This document shows, in pieces, positions 7,870 to 14,129 of a stretch of 14,138 bases of DNA. The notes below the pieces were generated by a model. It was given only the letters and a program-made list of their open reading frames with translations, was not told the origin of the DNA and made no database searches. Each line of letters begins with the position of its first letter. Position 1 is the stretch's first letter. The stretch is from JANNSW01 sp031431235. Its GTDB lineage: Bacteria > Pseudomonadota > Alphaproteobacteria > Rhizobiales > Hyphomicrobiaceae. The DNA is taken from the NCBI GenBank assembly GCA_031431235.1, contig JANPDA010000130.1, positions 1-14,138 of the forward strand, in the 5' to 3' direction. The position numbers were made by a program, and so were the translations under genes.

Positions 7870-7996
7870 TGTTCCGACTCATTCATTCGGCACCCCAAAT
7901 GAATGGCCAGCCCACTAGCTACCCCCTTGTTTGTGTTCCGTCTTTCCATTCATTGATCCAGCTTCGCCGGAATCGAATGAATGGGCCGGAACACTA
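7867..7996. mobile_element. MITE-like element with perfect terminal inverted repeats and TA flanks
   Basis: CTAGTGTTCCG (7866-7876) and CGGAACACTAG (7987-7997) are perfect 11-bp inverted ends. Pairing continues inward through CATTCATTC / GAATGAATG, giving about 25 positions with one mismatch and a few G-U. If the TA at each end is a target duplication, the element proper is GTGTTCC...GGAACAC, 126 bases (7869-7994), with no coding capacity. An internal second copy of the end motif (GTGTTCCG from about 7933, CCATTCATT at 7946-7954) and a half copy in the other direction (AATGAATGG, 7898-7906) make it partly nested. Size, TA flanks and ends suggest a miniature element moved by an IS630/mariner-type transposase. 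A static intergenic repeat is the alternative. Confidence 0.55.
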
Positions 7997-8037
7997 GAGC
8001 ACCCGATCCGGCTCTATCGGAGTGGTATGCGCTCTAG
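7994..8037. terminator. Palindrome carrying the patatin stop and, before insertion, the soxG stop
   Basis: CTAGAGC (7994-8000) pairs with GCTCTAG (8031-8037), and inside it CCGAT (8003-8007) pairs with ATCGG (8016-8020) around an 8-base loop. The patatin gene's TAG is read from the right arm on the minus strand. The layout resembles TAGAGC...GCTCTA palindromes I remember as dispersed repeats in Hyphomicrobiales. Between two convergent genes it could work as a bidirectional terminator, although neither side has a long T-run. Confidence 0.5.
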
Positions 8038-9062
8038 AGGTAGGTTGCAGCGAGATCGACCGTCGTTTCCCGCCCGATCGCGTCATAGTGCCGGGCGAGC
8101 CAGTCGGACGCCACCTGGCGGCCGCTGTCGCGCAACCCACACAAGAAGTCCCAATCGGTGTTGAGCTTGGTGGCGACGCCGAGGTCGGCCATGCGGGCGT
8201 CGTCACGGATCGAGTGGACCAGCATGCGCCGGTAGCGCGTGCCGTCGAGCGCGCCGTCGTCGATCAGCTTGGAGACGAACGCGATCGCCCGCATCTCGCG
8301 CATCAGCGAGGAGTTGAAGCTGATCTCGTTCATGCGATCGAAGATCTCGGCCGCCGTTGTCGGCAGGTGGGCGTGCTCGATCGGGTTGATGTGGACAATC
8401 ACCACGTCGCGAGACGCGCCGTTGTAGATCACCGGAAAGATTGCCGGGTTGCCCATGAACCCGCCGTCCCAGAAATGCTCGCCGCCAATCTCGACCGCCT
8501 GGAACAGATAGGGCAGACAGGCCGACGCCAACAGCACGTCCGGCGACATCTCATGGCTCTCGAAGACGCGGATCTTGCCGTTCCTCACATTGGTTGCGCT
8601 GATGAACAGCCGCGGCGAGGTCTTGCTGGCACACAGCCGGTCGAAGTCGATCACCTTCACCAGCACGTCCTTCAGGGGATTGAGGTTCAACGGATTGAGC
8701 TGGTAGGGCGAGAGCATATGGGTCATGGCCTGGAAGGCGAGAAAAGAGGGGTCGAGATCGGATTTGAAGCCCCAGGCCGCAAAGACCTTCTCGAAGGGGT
8801 TTGCCCCGACCGGGCTCCACATGCGCCCCGCAGCCGAGATCGCCTGCCAGAACTCTTCGAGCTTGGCGCGTGCCCCGTCGCGCTCGCCGATCGCAAAGCC
8901 GTAGGCGAGAACGGCTGCATTCATGGCGCCCGCACTCGTCGCCGTGATCGCCTCGATCGAAAGCCGCCCGTCCTCGAGCAGCCTGTCGAGCACGCCCCAT
9001 GCGAAAGCCCCGTGCGCGCCGCCGCCTTGGAGTGCGAGATTGATTGGCTTGATGTTCTGCAT
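8034..9062 (-). CDS. Patatin-like phospholipase/acyl hydrolase
   Basis: A 342-residue lipid acyl hydrolase of the patatin family with a Ser-Asp dyad. The oxyanion-hole loop is LQGGGAHGAF (GGGAHG at 13-18), the nucleophile elbow is ATSAG (41-45, Ser43) and the catalytic Asp is in DGGFMGN (Asp199). The nucleophile motif has Ala where most members have Gly (GxSxG), but the surrounding SAGAMNAAVLAYG is typical. No signal peptide is seen, so a cytoplasmic or membrane-surface role is likely. GGAGGA at 9067-9072, four bases from ATG 9062, fixes the start firmly; the frame runs on to 9329 but would read through the repeat and bdhA. It follows 3-hydroxybutyrate dehydrogenase by 88 bases, suggesting a shared transcript and possibly a part in PHB or lipid turnover. 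Confidence 0.88.
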   Translation of the reverse strand: MQNIKPINLALQGGGAHGAFAWGVLDRLLEDGRLSIEAITATSAGAMNAAVLAYGFAIGERDGARAKLEEFWQAISAAGRMWSPVGANPFEKVFAAWGFKSDLDPSFLAFQAMTHMLSPYQLNPLNLNPLKDVLVKVIDFDRLCASKTSPRLFISATNVRNGKIRVFESHEMSPDVLLASACLPYLFQAVEIGGEHFWDGGFMGNPAIFPVIYNGASRDVVIVHINPIEHAHLPTTAAEIFDRMNEISFNSSLMREMRAIAFVSKLIDDGALDGTRYRRMLVHSIRDDARMADLGVATKLNTDWDFLCGLRDSGRQVASDWLARHYDAIGRETTVDLAATYL

Positions 9063-9066
9063 GACT

Positions 9067-9072
9067 TCCTCC
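9067..9072 (-). promoter_or_regulatory. Strong ribosome binding site of the patatin gene
   Basis: On the minus strand GGAGGA precedes ATG 9062 by four bases. It is the best Shine-Dalgarno match in the window and sits just outside the hairpin-forming heptads, so that hairpin could influence access to it. Confidence 0.75.
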
Positions 9073-9077
9073 AGCGG

Positions 9078-9148
9078 GGGAGTAGGCGATGGGCAGTGGG
9101 GAGTAGGAATGCGCCCCGATTGCCTACTCCCTATTCCCCACTCCCCAT
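9078..9148 (-). repeat. Facing heptad arrays (long hairpin) between bdhA and the patatin gene
   Basis: The 88-base gap is almost filled by seven-base units. Read on the minus strand, 9106 down to 9079 gives CTACTCC, CCACTGC, CCATCGC, CTACTCC. On the plus strand 9124-9144 gives CTACTCC, CTATTCC, CCACTCC. Two stems are possible: 9089-9107 with 9130-9148 (19 positions, one mismatch and one G-U), or 9078-9090 with 9119-9131 (13 positions, one G-U). Because they interleave, they are either mutually exclusive or a pseudoknot. The array ends 3 bases from the bdhA stop and stops short of the patatin ribosome binding site. Confidence 0.75.
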
Positions 9149-9150
9149 GT

Positions 9151-9948
9151 TCAATGCGCCGTCCAACCGCCATCGACCGGCAGCGCAGCACCCGTGATCG
9201 AGGCGCCGCTCGTGCTCGCCAGCAGCACCGCGAGTGCGCCGAGCTCCTCGGTTCGCACGAACTGGCGCGTCGGCTGCGATCCGAGCAGCACATCGCGCAC
9301 GACCGCTGCCTCCGTGATGCCACGCGCACGCGCAGTTTCGGGGATCTGCTTCTCGACGAGCGGCGTCAGCACATAGCCTGGACAGATGGCATTGGCCGTC
9401 ACGCCGAATTCGGCCGCTTCGAGCGCGACGGTCTTCGTCAGGCCGAGCACGCCGTGCTTGGCGGCAACGTAGGCCGACTTGAAGGGGGAAGCGACGAGCG
9501 CGTGGGCCGAGGCGATATTGATGATGCGGCCATGCTTTCGTTGCTTCATGGCAGGCAGCGCGGCACGGATCGAATGGAAAGCGGCCGACAGGTTAATGGC
9601 GATGATCGCATCCCACTTGGCGATTGGAAACGTCTCGATCGCCTCGACATGCTGGATGCCGGCGTTGTTGACGAGAATATCGACCCGGCCGAACGCCGCT
9701 TCGGCATCCGCGACCATGCCGGCGATCTGGCCAGGGTTCATCATGTCCGCGTTCGAATAACGGGCACGTACGCCGAAATGCTGCTCGAGCCCCGAGCGGA
9801 CCTGCTCGATCTCCTTCCAGTCGCCGAGCCCGTTCAGCGTCACGTCGGCGCCGGCCGCGGCAAGCGCTTGGGCGATGCCAAGGCCGATGCCGCTGGTCGA
9901 GCCGGTGATGATGGCCGCCTGCCCGGCGAGGGGCTTCATGTCGGACAT
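9151..9948 (-). CDS. bdhA: D-3-hydroxybutyrate dehydrogenase (SDR family)
   Basis: A 265-residue NAD-dependent short-chain dehydrogenase that oxidises D-3-hydroxybutyrate, the PHB monomer, to acetoacetate in the cytoplasm. The cofactor motif TGSTSGIG lies at about 15-22, NNAGIQHVEAIETFP carries the NNAG motif plus the IQHV signature of this enzyme subfamily, and the catalytic YxxxK is SAYVAAKHG. PGYVLTPLVEKQIP and the C-terminal ITGAALPVDGGWTAH are also typical. AGGAG (9957-9961) is 8 bases upstream of ATG 9948, favouring this start over the second Met (MKPLAG, 9939). The patatin-like gene follows on the same strand. In my memory this pairing recurs in alphaproteobacteria, in line with PHB mobilisation. 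Confidence 0.93.
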   Translation of the reverse strand: MSDMKPLAGQAAIITGSTSGIGLGIAQALAAAGADVTLNGLGDWKEIEQVRSGLEQHFGVRARYSNADMMNPGQIAGMVADAEAAFGRVDILVNNAGIQHVEAIETFPIAKWDAIIAINLSAAFHSIRAALPAMKQRKHGRIINIASAHALVASPFKSAYVAAKHGVLGLTKTVALEAAEFGVTANAICPGYVLTPLVEKQIPETARARGITEAAVVRDVLLGSQPTRQFVRTEELGALAVLLASTSGASITGAALPVDGGWTAH

Positions 9949-10119
9949 GGCAAGTGCTCCTGATGGTTTGATGTCTGGTCTCGATTTTCACACTCAGCCG
10001 ATCCGCCCGGCGCACGACCCGCGTCCGCCAGCGACTGCAATGGGATTGGCAATGGCCGACCGCCGGACGCTCCCATCGGAGGGTCCGCTGGCTGAACGTG
10101 GGTTCTACCTTTCGAACGG
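9949..10119. other. Intergenic region upstream of bdhA, no clear signal
   Basis: The 171 bases between the flavoprotein stop and the bdhA start are long enough for a bdhA promoter. I see no convincing -35/-10 pair on the minus strand. A weak stem (GGAC-CTCC / GGAG-GTCC near 10070-10091) has an internal mismatch and no T-run. Confidence 0.4.
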
Positions 10120-11541
10120 CTAAGGCAGGCGCTGCATGAAACGCACGACCTTGCGCGTTCGCTGCGAGAAGAGGGTCGGCGTGTAGTAGGCGCCGGCGAC
10201 CCGCTTGGTGACCTCCGACAGCGTCGGATAGGGCGCGATGATGCCGGTCATGTCCTTGATGGTCATGCGCTTGGTAATCGCAAGCACCCAGGGCAGGATC
10301 AGCTCGCCCGCGTGGCGCCCGACGATGGTCGCGCCCAGGATCCGTCCGCTCTTGGCGACCACCGCCTTGACGAGGCCTTCGGTCGCGCGCTCGGCCTGCG
10401 CCCGGTCATTTTCCTCGAATGACCAGGTGACGGCCCTGGCTTTGGGGTCGGCTTCGAGCGCTCCCGCATGGGTCTGGCCGACATGGGCGAGCTCGGGATC
10501 GGTGTAGGTGACCCACGGAACGGTGCTGGTGTCCGCCTTGGCAGGCACATTGAAGAGGGCGTTGCGGATCACGATGCCTGCGTGATAGCCGGCCACGTGG
10601 GTGAACTGCAGCCCGCCCGCCACGTCGCCGATCGCAAACACGCGCCGGTTGCTGGTGCGCAGCCGCGCGTCGACCTCGATCCCCTTGGGCGAGAACGCGA
10701 TGCCAGCCGCCTCGAGCCCGAGACCTGCCACATTGGGACGGCGGCCGGCCGCGATCAGCAGGTGCGAGCCGGCGATGTTCTCGCTGCGGCCGCCCTTGCC
10801 AAAGGTCACGGCAATGCCATTGCCATGGCGGGCGACCCGCTCGACCTTGGCACCCTCGTGCAACACGAGCCCTTCCGCGGCCAGTCGATCCCGCACGACC
10901 GCAACGGCATCAGGATCGTCCTTGGGCAGGATCGACATCGCCTCGATCACCGTCACGCGGCTGCCCAGCCGGCGATGGGCCTGTGCCAGCTCGAGCCCGA
11001 TCGGCCCGCCACCGACGACGACCAGGTGCTCGGGCCGCTCGGTCAGATCGAACACGCTCTCATTGGTCAGGGCGCGCACGTCGGCCATGCCGGGGATCGG
11101 CGGCACGAAGGCGTGACTGCCGGTCGCAACGACGAAGCGGCGTGCCTCGATCGTGCGCCCGCCGGCCTCGATCGCAGTCGGGCTGACGAACCTTGCAGGC
11201 GCCTGGATGACGTCGATGCCCAGCGCCTGGAAGCGCTCGACCGAGTCGTGGGGCGCGATTGCGCCGATCACGCCATGCACGTGAGCATGCACCTTGGCGA
11301 AGTCGATCTCGGGCTCGTGACCGTTGACGCCGAAGCGTGAGGCCGTGCGGACGGCGTGTGCGGCCTCCCCCGCTGCGATCAGCGCCTTGGAGGGCACGCA
11401 GCCGGTGTTGAGGCAGTCGCCCCCCATCTTGTGCTTCTCGATTAGCACGACTTTGGCGCCCATCTGGGCAGCACCCGCCGCGACGGAGAGCCCGCCCGAG
11501 CCCGCGCCGATGATGGCGATGTCGACATTCCATTTGCCCAT
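10120..11541 (-). CDS. Mercuric reductase/dihydrolipoamide dehydrogenase-like FAD oxidoreductase
   Basis: A 473-residue class I pyridine nucleotide-disulfide oxidoreductase. The FAD site is IIGAGSGGLS (glycines 12, 14, 17), the redox disulfide is GGDCLNTGCVPSK (Cys43, Cys48), the NAD(P)H site is VVVGGGPIGLE (177-182) and the second FAD motif is VFAIGD (Asp306). The C-terminal dimerisation domain has APYPTLSE (436-443). The Glu of the catalytic His-Glu pair is kept (Glu443), but Tyr438 stands where dihydrolipoamide dehydrogenase has His. There is no N-terminal metal-binding domain and no C-terminal Cys pair as in true MerA, and no mer or lipoyl-complex genes nearby, so the substrate is unknown. 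GGGGAG 7 bases from ATG 11541 sets the start; the open frame to 12609 only mirrors the opposite gene. Divergent from the next gene. Confidence 0.87.
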   Translation of the reverse strand: MGKWNVDIAIIGAGSGGLSVAAGAAQMGAKVVLIEKHKMGGDCLNTGCVPSKALIAAGEAAHAVRTASRFGVNGHEPEIDFAKVHAHVHGVIGAIAPHDSVERFQALGIDVIQAPARFVSPTAIEAGGRTIEARRFVVATGSHAFVPPIPGMADVRALTNESVFDLTERPEHLVVVGGGPIGLELAQAHRRLGSRVTVIEAMSILPKDDPDAVAVVRDRLAAEGLVLHEGAKVERVARHGNGIAVTFGKGGRSENIAGSHLLIAAGRRPNVAGLGLEAAGIAFSPKGIEVDARLRTSNRRVFAIGDVAGGLQFTHVAGYHAGIVIRNALFNVPAKADTSTVPWVTYTDPELAHVGQTHAGALEADPKARAVTWSFEENDRAQAERATEGLVKAVVAKSGRILGATIVGRHAGELILPWVLAITKRMTIKDMTGIIAPYPTLSEVTKRVAGAYYTPTLFSQRTRKVVRFMQRLP

Positions 11542-11619
11542 GACTCGTCTCCCCGTCCCGTTCGATCCGATTGCGCTGAGCCAGATGTAGGGGCTGGAGG
11601 CTCGCTCTTCCTCTCCGGA

Positions 11620-11657
11620 GCGGGACACGAAGAGACAACTCTTCGTGTGAGACCCGC
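11620..11657. promoter_or_regulatory. Perfect palindrome in the divergent intergenic region
   Basis: ACACGAAGAG (11625-11634) and CTCTTCGTGT (11639-11648) are perfect 10-bp inverted repeats separated by ACAA. Outside them GCGGG (11620-11624) can pair with CCCGC (11653-11657) across a four-base bulge. The element lies 52 bases before the cyclodeaminase-family ATG and 83 bases before the flavoprotein ATG. It could be an operator shared by both promoters or an RNA hairpin in the plus-strand leader. The remainder of the 159-base gap shows no clear -35/-10 pair. Confidence 0.6.
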
Positions 11658-11685
11658 GAAGCTCTGCTAGGGATTCGGGTGTAAC

Positions 11686-11692
11686 GAGGGAG
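11686..11692 (+). promoter_or_regulatory. Ribosome binding site choosing ATG 11701
   Basis: GAGGGAG ends 8 bases before ATG 11701 but only 2 bases before the in-frame TTG at 11695, so the ATG is the likely start. Confidence 0.65.
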
Positions 11693-11700
11693 CTTTGATC

Positions 11701-12702
11701 ATGGCGAGCATCTCGATCACCTATCTGAACGGCCCCGATATCGACGCGCTCGCCATGACCGACGAGGAGATCCTCGGCAGCGTGGAGGGCGCGCTCGTGG
11801 CGCAAGGCAACGGCCAATGCGTGATCGAGCCCCGCATGCACCTCGTGCCCGATCCCGCTTTCAACGGCCATTTCAATGTGTTGCGCGGCTATGTGGCGCC
11901 GCTCGGCTTGGCCGGCGTCAAGATCGTCGGCGATTTCATCGATAACTGGCAGCGCAACCTGCCCTCCGAGATGGCAATGCTCAACCTGTTCGACCCGCGC
12001 ACCGGAAGCCCTCGCGCGGTGATCGACGCTTCCGCCATCACCGACATGCGGACGGGGGCGCTGACGGCGCTCGGGGCCAAGCACCTGGCGCCACCCAATC
12101 CCCGTGTGCTCGGCCATATCGGCGCACGCGGCACGGCCTACTGGAACGTGCGCCTGCTCGACCGGCTGTTCGATTTCGCCGAGATCCGGGTGCACTCGCG
12201 CAGGCCCGAGAGCCGCGATGCTTTCGCCGCACGCCTGAGCCAGGACCTCGGCAAGCCGGTCGTCGCGACACCCGATTGGCGGAGTTGCCTGGAAGGCGCC
12301 GACATCATGGTCGAAGCGTCCCGGCTGGAACAACCGGAACCATTGCTGCGGACGGCGTGGGTGAAGCCAGGCTCGCTCGTGATCCCCTACGGCACCATGA
12401 GCGCGCTCGAATTGTCGTTGACTGAGATCATGAGCAAGATCGTGGTCGACGACCGCGGACAGATGCGGGCCGGCCATCTGGGCGCGCTGCGCCCCCACAT
12501 CGACGCCGGCAAGCTCTTCGAGGCGACCGTCCACGCCGAGCTCGGCGAGATCGCGGCCGGCAAGCGCCCGGGACGCGAGAGCCCCCAGGAGACGATCCTG
12601 TTCTGGCACCGCGGGCTTTCCCTCTCCGATATCGCGCTCGGGGCGGCGATGCTGGAGAAGGCCAGGCGCCTGGGGATCGGGCGCGAGCTCGTTTACGCGT
12701 GA
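11701..12702 (+). CDS. Ornithine cyclodeaminase/mu-crystallin family protein
   Basis: A 333-residue NAD(P)-binding protein of the family that includes ornithine cyclodeaminase, ketimine reductases and some alanine/opine-type dehydrogenases. Family features are EPRMHLVP (43-50), AGVKIVGDF with Lys74, IDASAITDMRTGA (108-120, Arg117), the dinucleotide loop GHIGARGTAYW (138-148) and SRRPESRDAFA (166-176). Where ornithine cyclodeaminase has a GDxPGKxEL motif with a catalytic Asp, this protein reads YGTMSALEL (230-238), which lacks that Asp. True ornithine cyclodeaminase activity is therefore doubtful; an imine reductase or other amino-acid-related dehydrogenase is as likely. It is divergent from the flavoprotein gene and lies 111 bases upstream of the nucleotide-sugar dehydrogenase. 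Confidence 0.85.
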   Translation: MASISITYLNGPDIDALAMTDEEILGSVEGALVAQGNGQCVIEPRMHLVPDPAFNGHFNVLRGYVAPLGLAGVKIVGDFIDNWQRNLPSEMAMLNLFDPRTGSPRAVIDASAITDMRTGALTALGAKHLAPPNPRVLGHIGARGTAYWNVRLLDRLFDFAEIRVHSRRPESRDAFAARLSQDLGKPVVATPDWRSCLEGADIMVEASRLEQPEPLLRTAWVKPGSLVIPYGTMSALELSLTEIMSKIVVDDRGQMRAGHLGALRPHIDAGKLFEATVHAELGEIAAGKRPGRESPQETILFWHRGLSLSDIALGAAMLEKARRLGIGRELVYA

Positions 12703-12813
12703 TGCCGAATCGGGGCGCGACGGCGCCGCTCTGGATGGGGCGTTCCGATGATGCTAGACACATCCACGGATTCGCCCCGGCGCGAACGAAAGTAGAACGA
12801 TGGACGGTCGACC

Positions 12814-14100
12814 ATGGCTCGCCTGCCCACCCTCGACAGCGTGAAGATCGCCGTGATCGGCCTGGGCTATGTCGGCCTGCCGCTCGCGGTCTACATGGCG
12901 CGGCACTTTCCCGTGGTCGGCTTCGATATCAACGCGCGACGAATCGCCGAGTTGCAGGGCGGCCATGACCGCACGCTCGAAGTGCGTGCCGACGAGTTCG
13001 AGGCCGCAAAGCGCCTCTCCTATTCGGCCGATACCAAGGACCTGGAAGCCTGCAACTTCTTCATTGTCACGGTGCCGACGCCGATCGACGAGGCGCGCCG
13101 GCCCGACCTGACGCCACTCGAGAAGGCGAGCGACACGGTCGGCAAGGTGCTGCGCAAGGGCGACATCGTCGTCTACGAATCGACCGTCTATCCCGGCGCG
13201 ACGGAAGAGGTCTGCGTGCCGATCCTGGAGAAGGTGTCGGGGCTCACCTTCAACAAGGACTTCTTCGCGGGCTATTCGCCCGAACGCATCAATCCGGGCG
13301 ATGCCAAGCACCGGCTGCCCGATATCCTGAAAGTGACCTCCGGTTCCACCCCCGAGGTCGCCGCGATCGTCGACGCCGTTTACGCCAAGGTGATCACGGC
13401 AGGCACCCACAAGGCGGGCTCGATCCGGGTCGCGGAAGCCGCCAAAGTGATCGAGAACATCCAGCGCGACGTCAACATCGCCCTCATCAACGAGTTGGCG
13501 CAGCTGTTCAAGCAGATGGGTCTCGAGACGCGCGAGGTGCTCGCCGCCGCCGGAACGAAGTGGAACTTCCACGGCTATACGCCGGGCCTGGTCGGGGGCC
13601 ACTGCATCGGCGTCGACCCCTATTATCTGACCCACAAGGCGCAATCGATCGGCTTCCACACCGAGATGATCCTCGCCGGGCGCCGCATCAACGACGGCAT
13701 GGCGCAATGGGTCGCCCAGGACGTGATCAAGACCATGGTGAAGAGGAAGCAGCGCGTCGACGATGCGCGCATCCTGGTGATGGGCTTCACCTTCAAGGAG
13801 AACTGCCCCGATACCCGCAACACCAAGGTCGCCGACCTGGTGAAAGAGCTGAAGGAGTTCGTGCGCGAGGTCGTCGTGTTCGACCCTCACGCCGATGTCG
13901 AGGAGGCGAGCCACGAGTATGGGCTGAAGGTCGCCAACAGCCTCGACCACGGCCCCTATGATGCGGTGGTGCTGGCGGTCAAGCACGACGAGATCGTCGC
14001 GATGGGGACGGCGGGCATCAAGGCGCTCTTGAAGAAAGGCGGCACGCTCTACGACCTCAAAGGCATCGTGCCGACGGGCGAGAGCCATGCGAGGGTGTAG
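12814..14100 (+). CDS. tviB: UDP-N-acetylhexosamine (GlcNAc/GalNAc) dehydrogenase, TviB/VipA type
   Basis: A 428-residue cytoplasmic NAD-dependent enzyme that oxidises a UDP-N-acetylhexosamine twice at C6 to the uronic acid, a precursor for acidic surface polysaccharides. The Rossmann motif is VIGLGYVGLPLA (GLGYVG 16-21). PTPIDEARRPDLTPL and GDIVVYESTVYPG follow, then SPERINPGD (155-163), the EAAKVIEN helix with Lys211 and Asn215, the catalytic Cys264 in GGHCIGVDPYYLTHK, and the C-terminal FKENCPDTRNT. Line by line this resembles Salmonella TviB as I remember it, more than UDP-glucose dehydrogenase (Ugd). The start lacks a strong ribosome binding site. Another ATG at 12800 is out of frame. 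Two tandem TAG stops end the gene. Partner genes (epimerase, glycosyltransferases) would lie beyond the right edge. Confidence 0.9.
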   Translation: MARLPTLDSVKIAVIGLGYVGLPLAVYMARHFPVVGFDINARRIAELQGGHDRTLEVRADEFEAAKRLSYSADTKDLEACNFFIVTVPTPIDEARRPDLTPLEKASDTVGKVLRKGDIVVYESTVYPGATEEVCVPILEKVSGLTFNKDFFAGYSPERINPGDAKHRLPDILKVTSGSTPEVAAIVDAVYAKVITAGTHKAGSIRVAEAAKVIENIQRDVNIALINELAQLFKQMGLETREVLAAAGTKWNFHGYTPGLVGGHCIGVDPYYLTHKAQSIGFHTEMILAGRRINDGMAQWVAQDVIKTMVKRKQRVDDARILVMGFTFKENCPDTRNTKVADLVKELKEFVREVVVFDPHADVEEASHEYGLKVANSLDHGPYDAVVLAVKHDEIVAMGTAGIKALLKKGGTLYDLKGIVPTGESHARV

Positions 14101-14109
14101 TAGCCGAGC

Positions 14110-14129
14110 GGGCGACCTGCCGGTCGCCC
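14110..14129 (+). terminator. Perfect stem-loop after tviB
   Basis: GGGCGACC (14110-14117) pairs perfectly with GGTCGCCC (14122-14129) around TGCC, 10 bases after the tviB stop. No T-run follows in the few visible bases. It may be a terminator or 3'-end stabiliser, or one copy of the GGGCGACC-type palindromic repeats I remember from several genomes. Confidence 0.5.

Noticed and set aside
9079..9144. CRISPR array
   Set aside because: The repeat units are only seven bases, lie on both strands and have no unique spacers of regular length; the pattern is a facing heptad array, not CRISPR.
8022..9197. Plus-strand open frame (391 codons) opposite the patatin gene
   Set aside because: Antisense shadow. 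The minus-strand gene has catalytic motifs and the window's best ribosome binding site.
10120..11541. Mercury-resistance gene merA
   Set aside because: Only the generic disulfide-reductase core is present: there is no N-terminal heavy-metal-binding domain, no C-terminal Cys pair, and no merR/merT/merP neighbours.
11542..12609. N-terminal extension of the flavoprotein frame to 12609
   Set aside because: The extra 356 residues are antisense to the cyclodeaminase-family gene. The FAD motif begins right after ATG 11541, which has a good ribosome binding site.
12703..12813. Stem from CGGGGCG (12711-12717) with CGCCCCG (12773-12779) and a promoter for tviB
   Set aside because: Seven G/C pairs over a 55-base loop are expected by chance at this base composition, and no convincing -35/-10 pair was found in the gap.
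12754..14088. Long minus-strand open frame (444 codons) opposite tviB
   Set aside because: It is the antisense shadow of a fully convincing TviB-type gene. Its His/Asp/Arg/Val/Leu-rich composition is what GC-rich codons give when read backwards, and no motif is recognisable.
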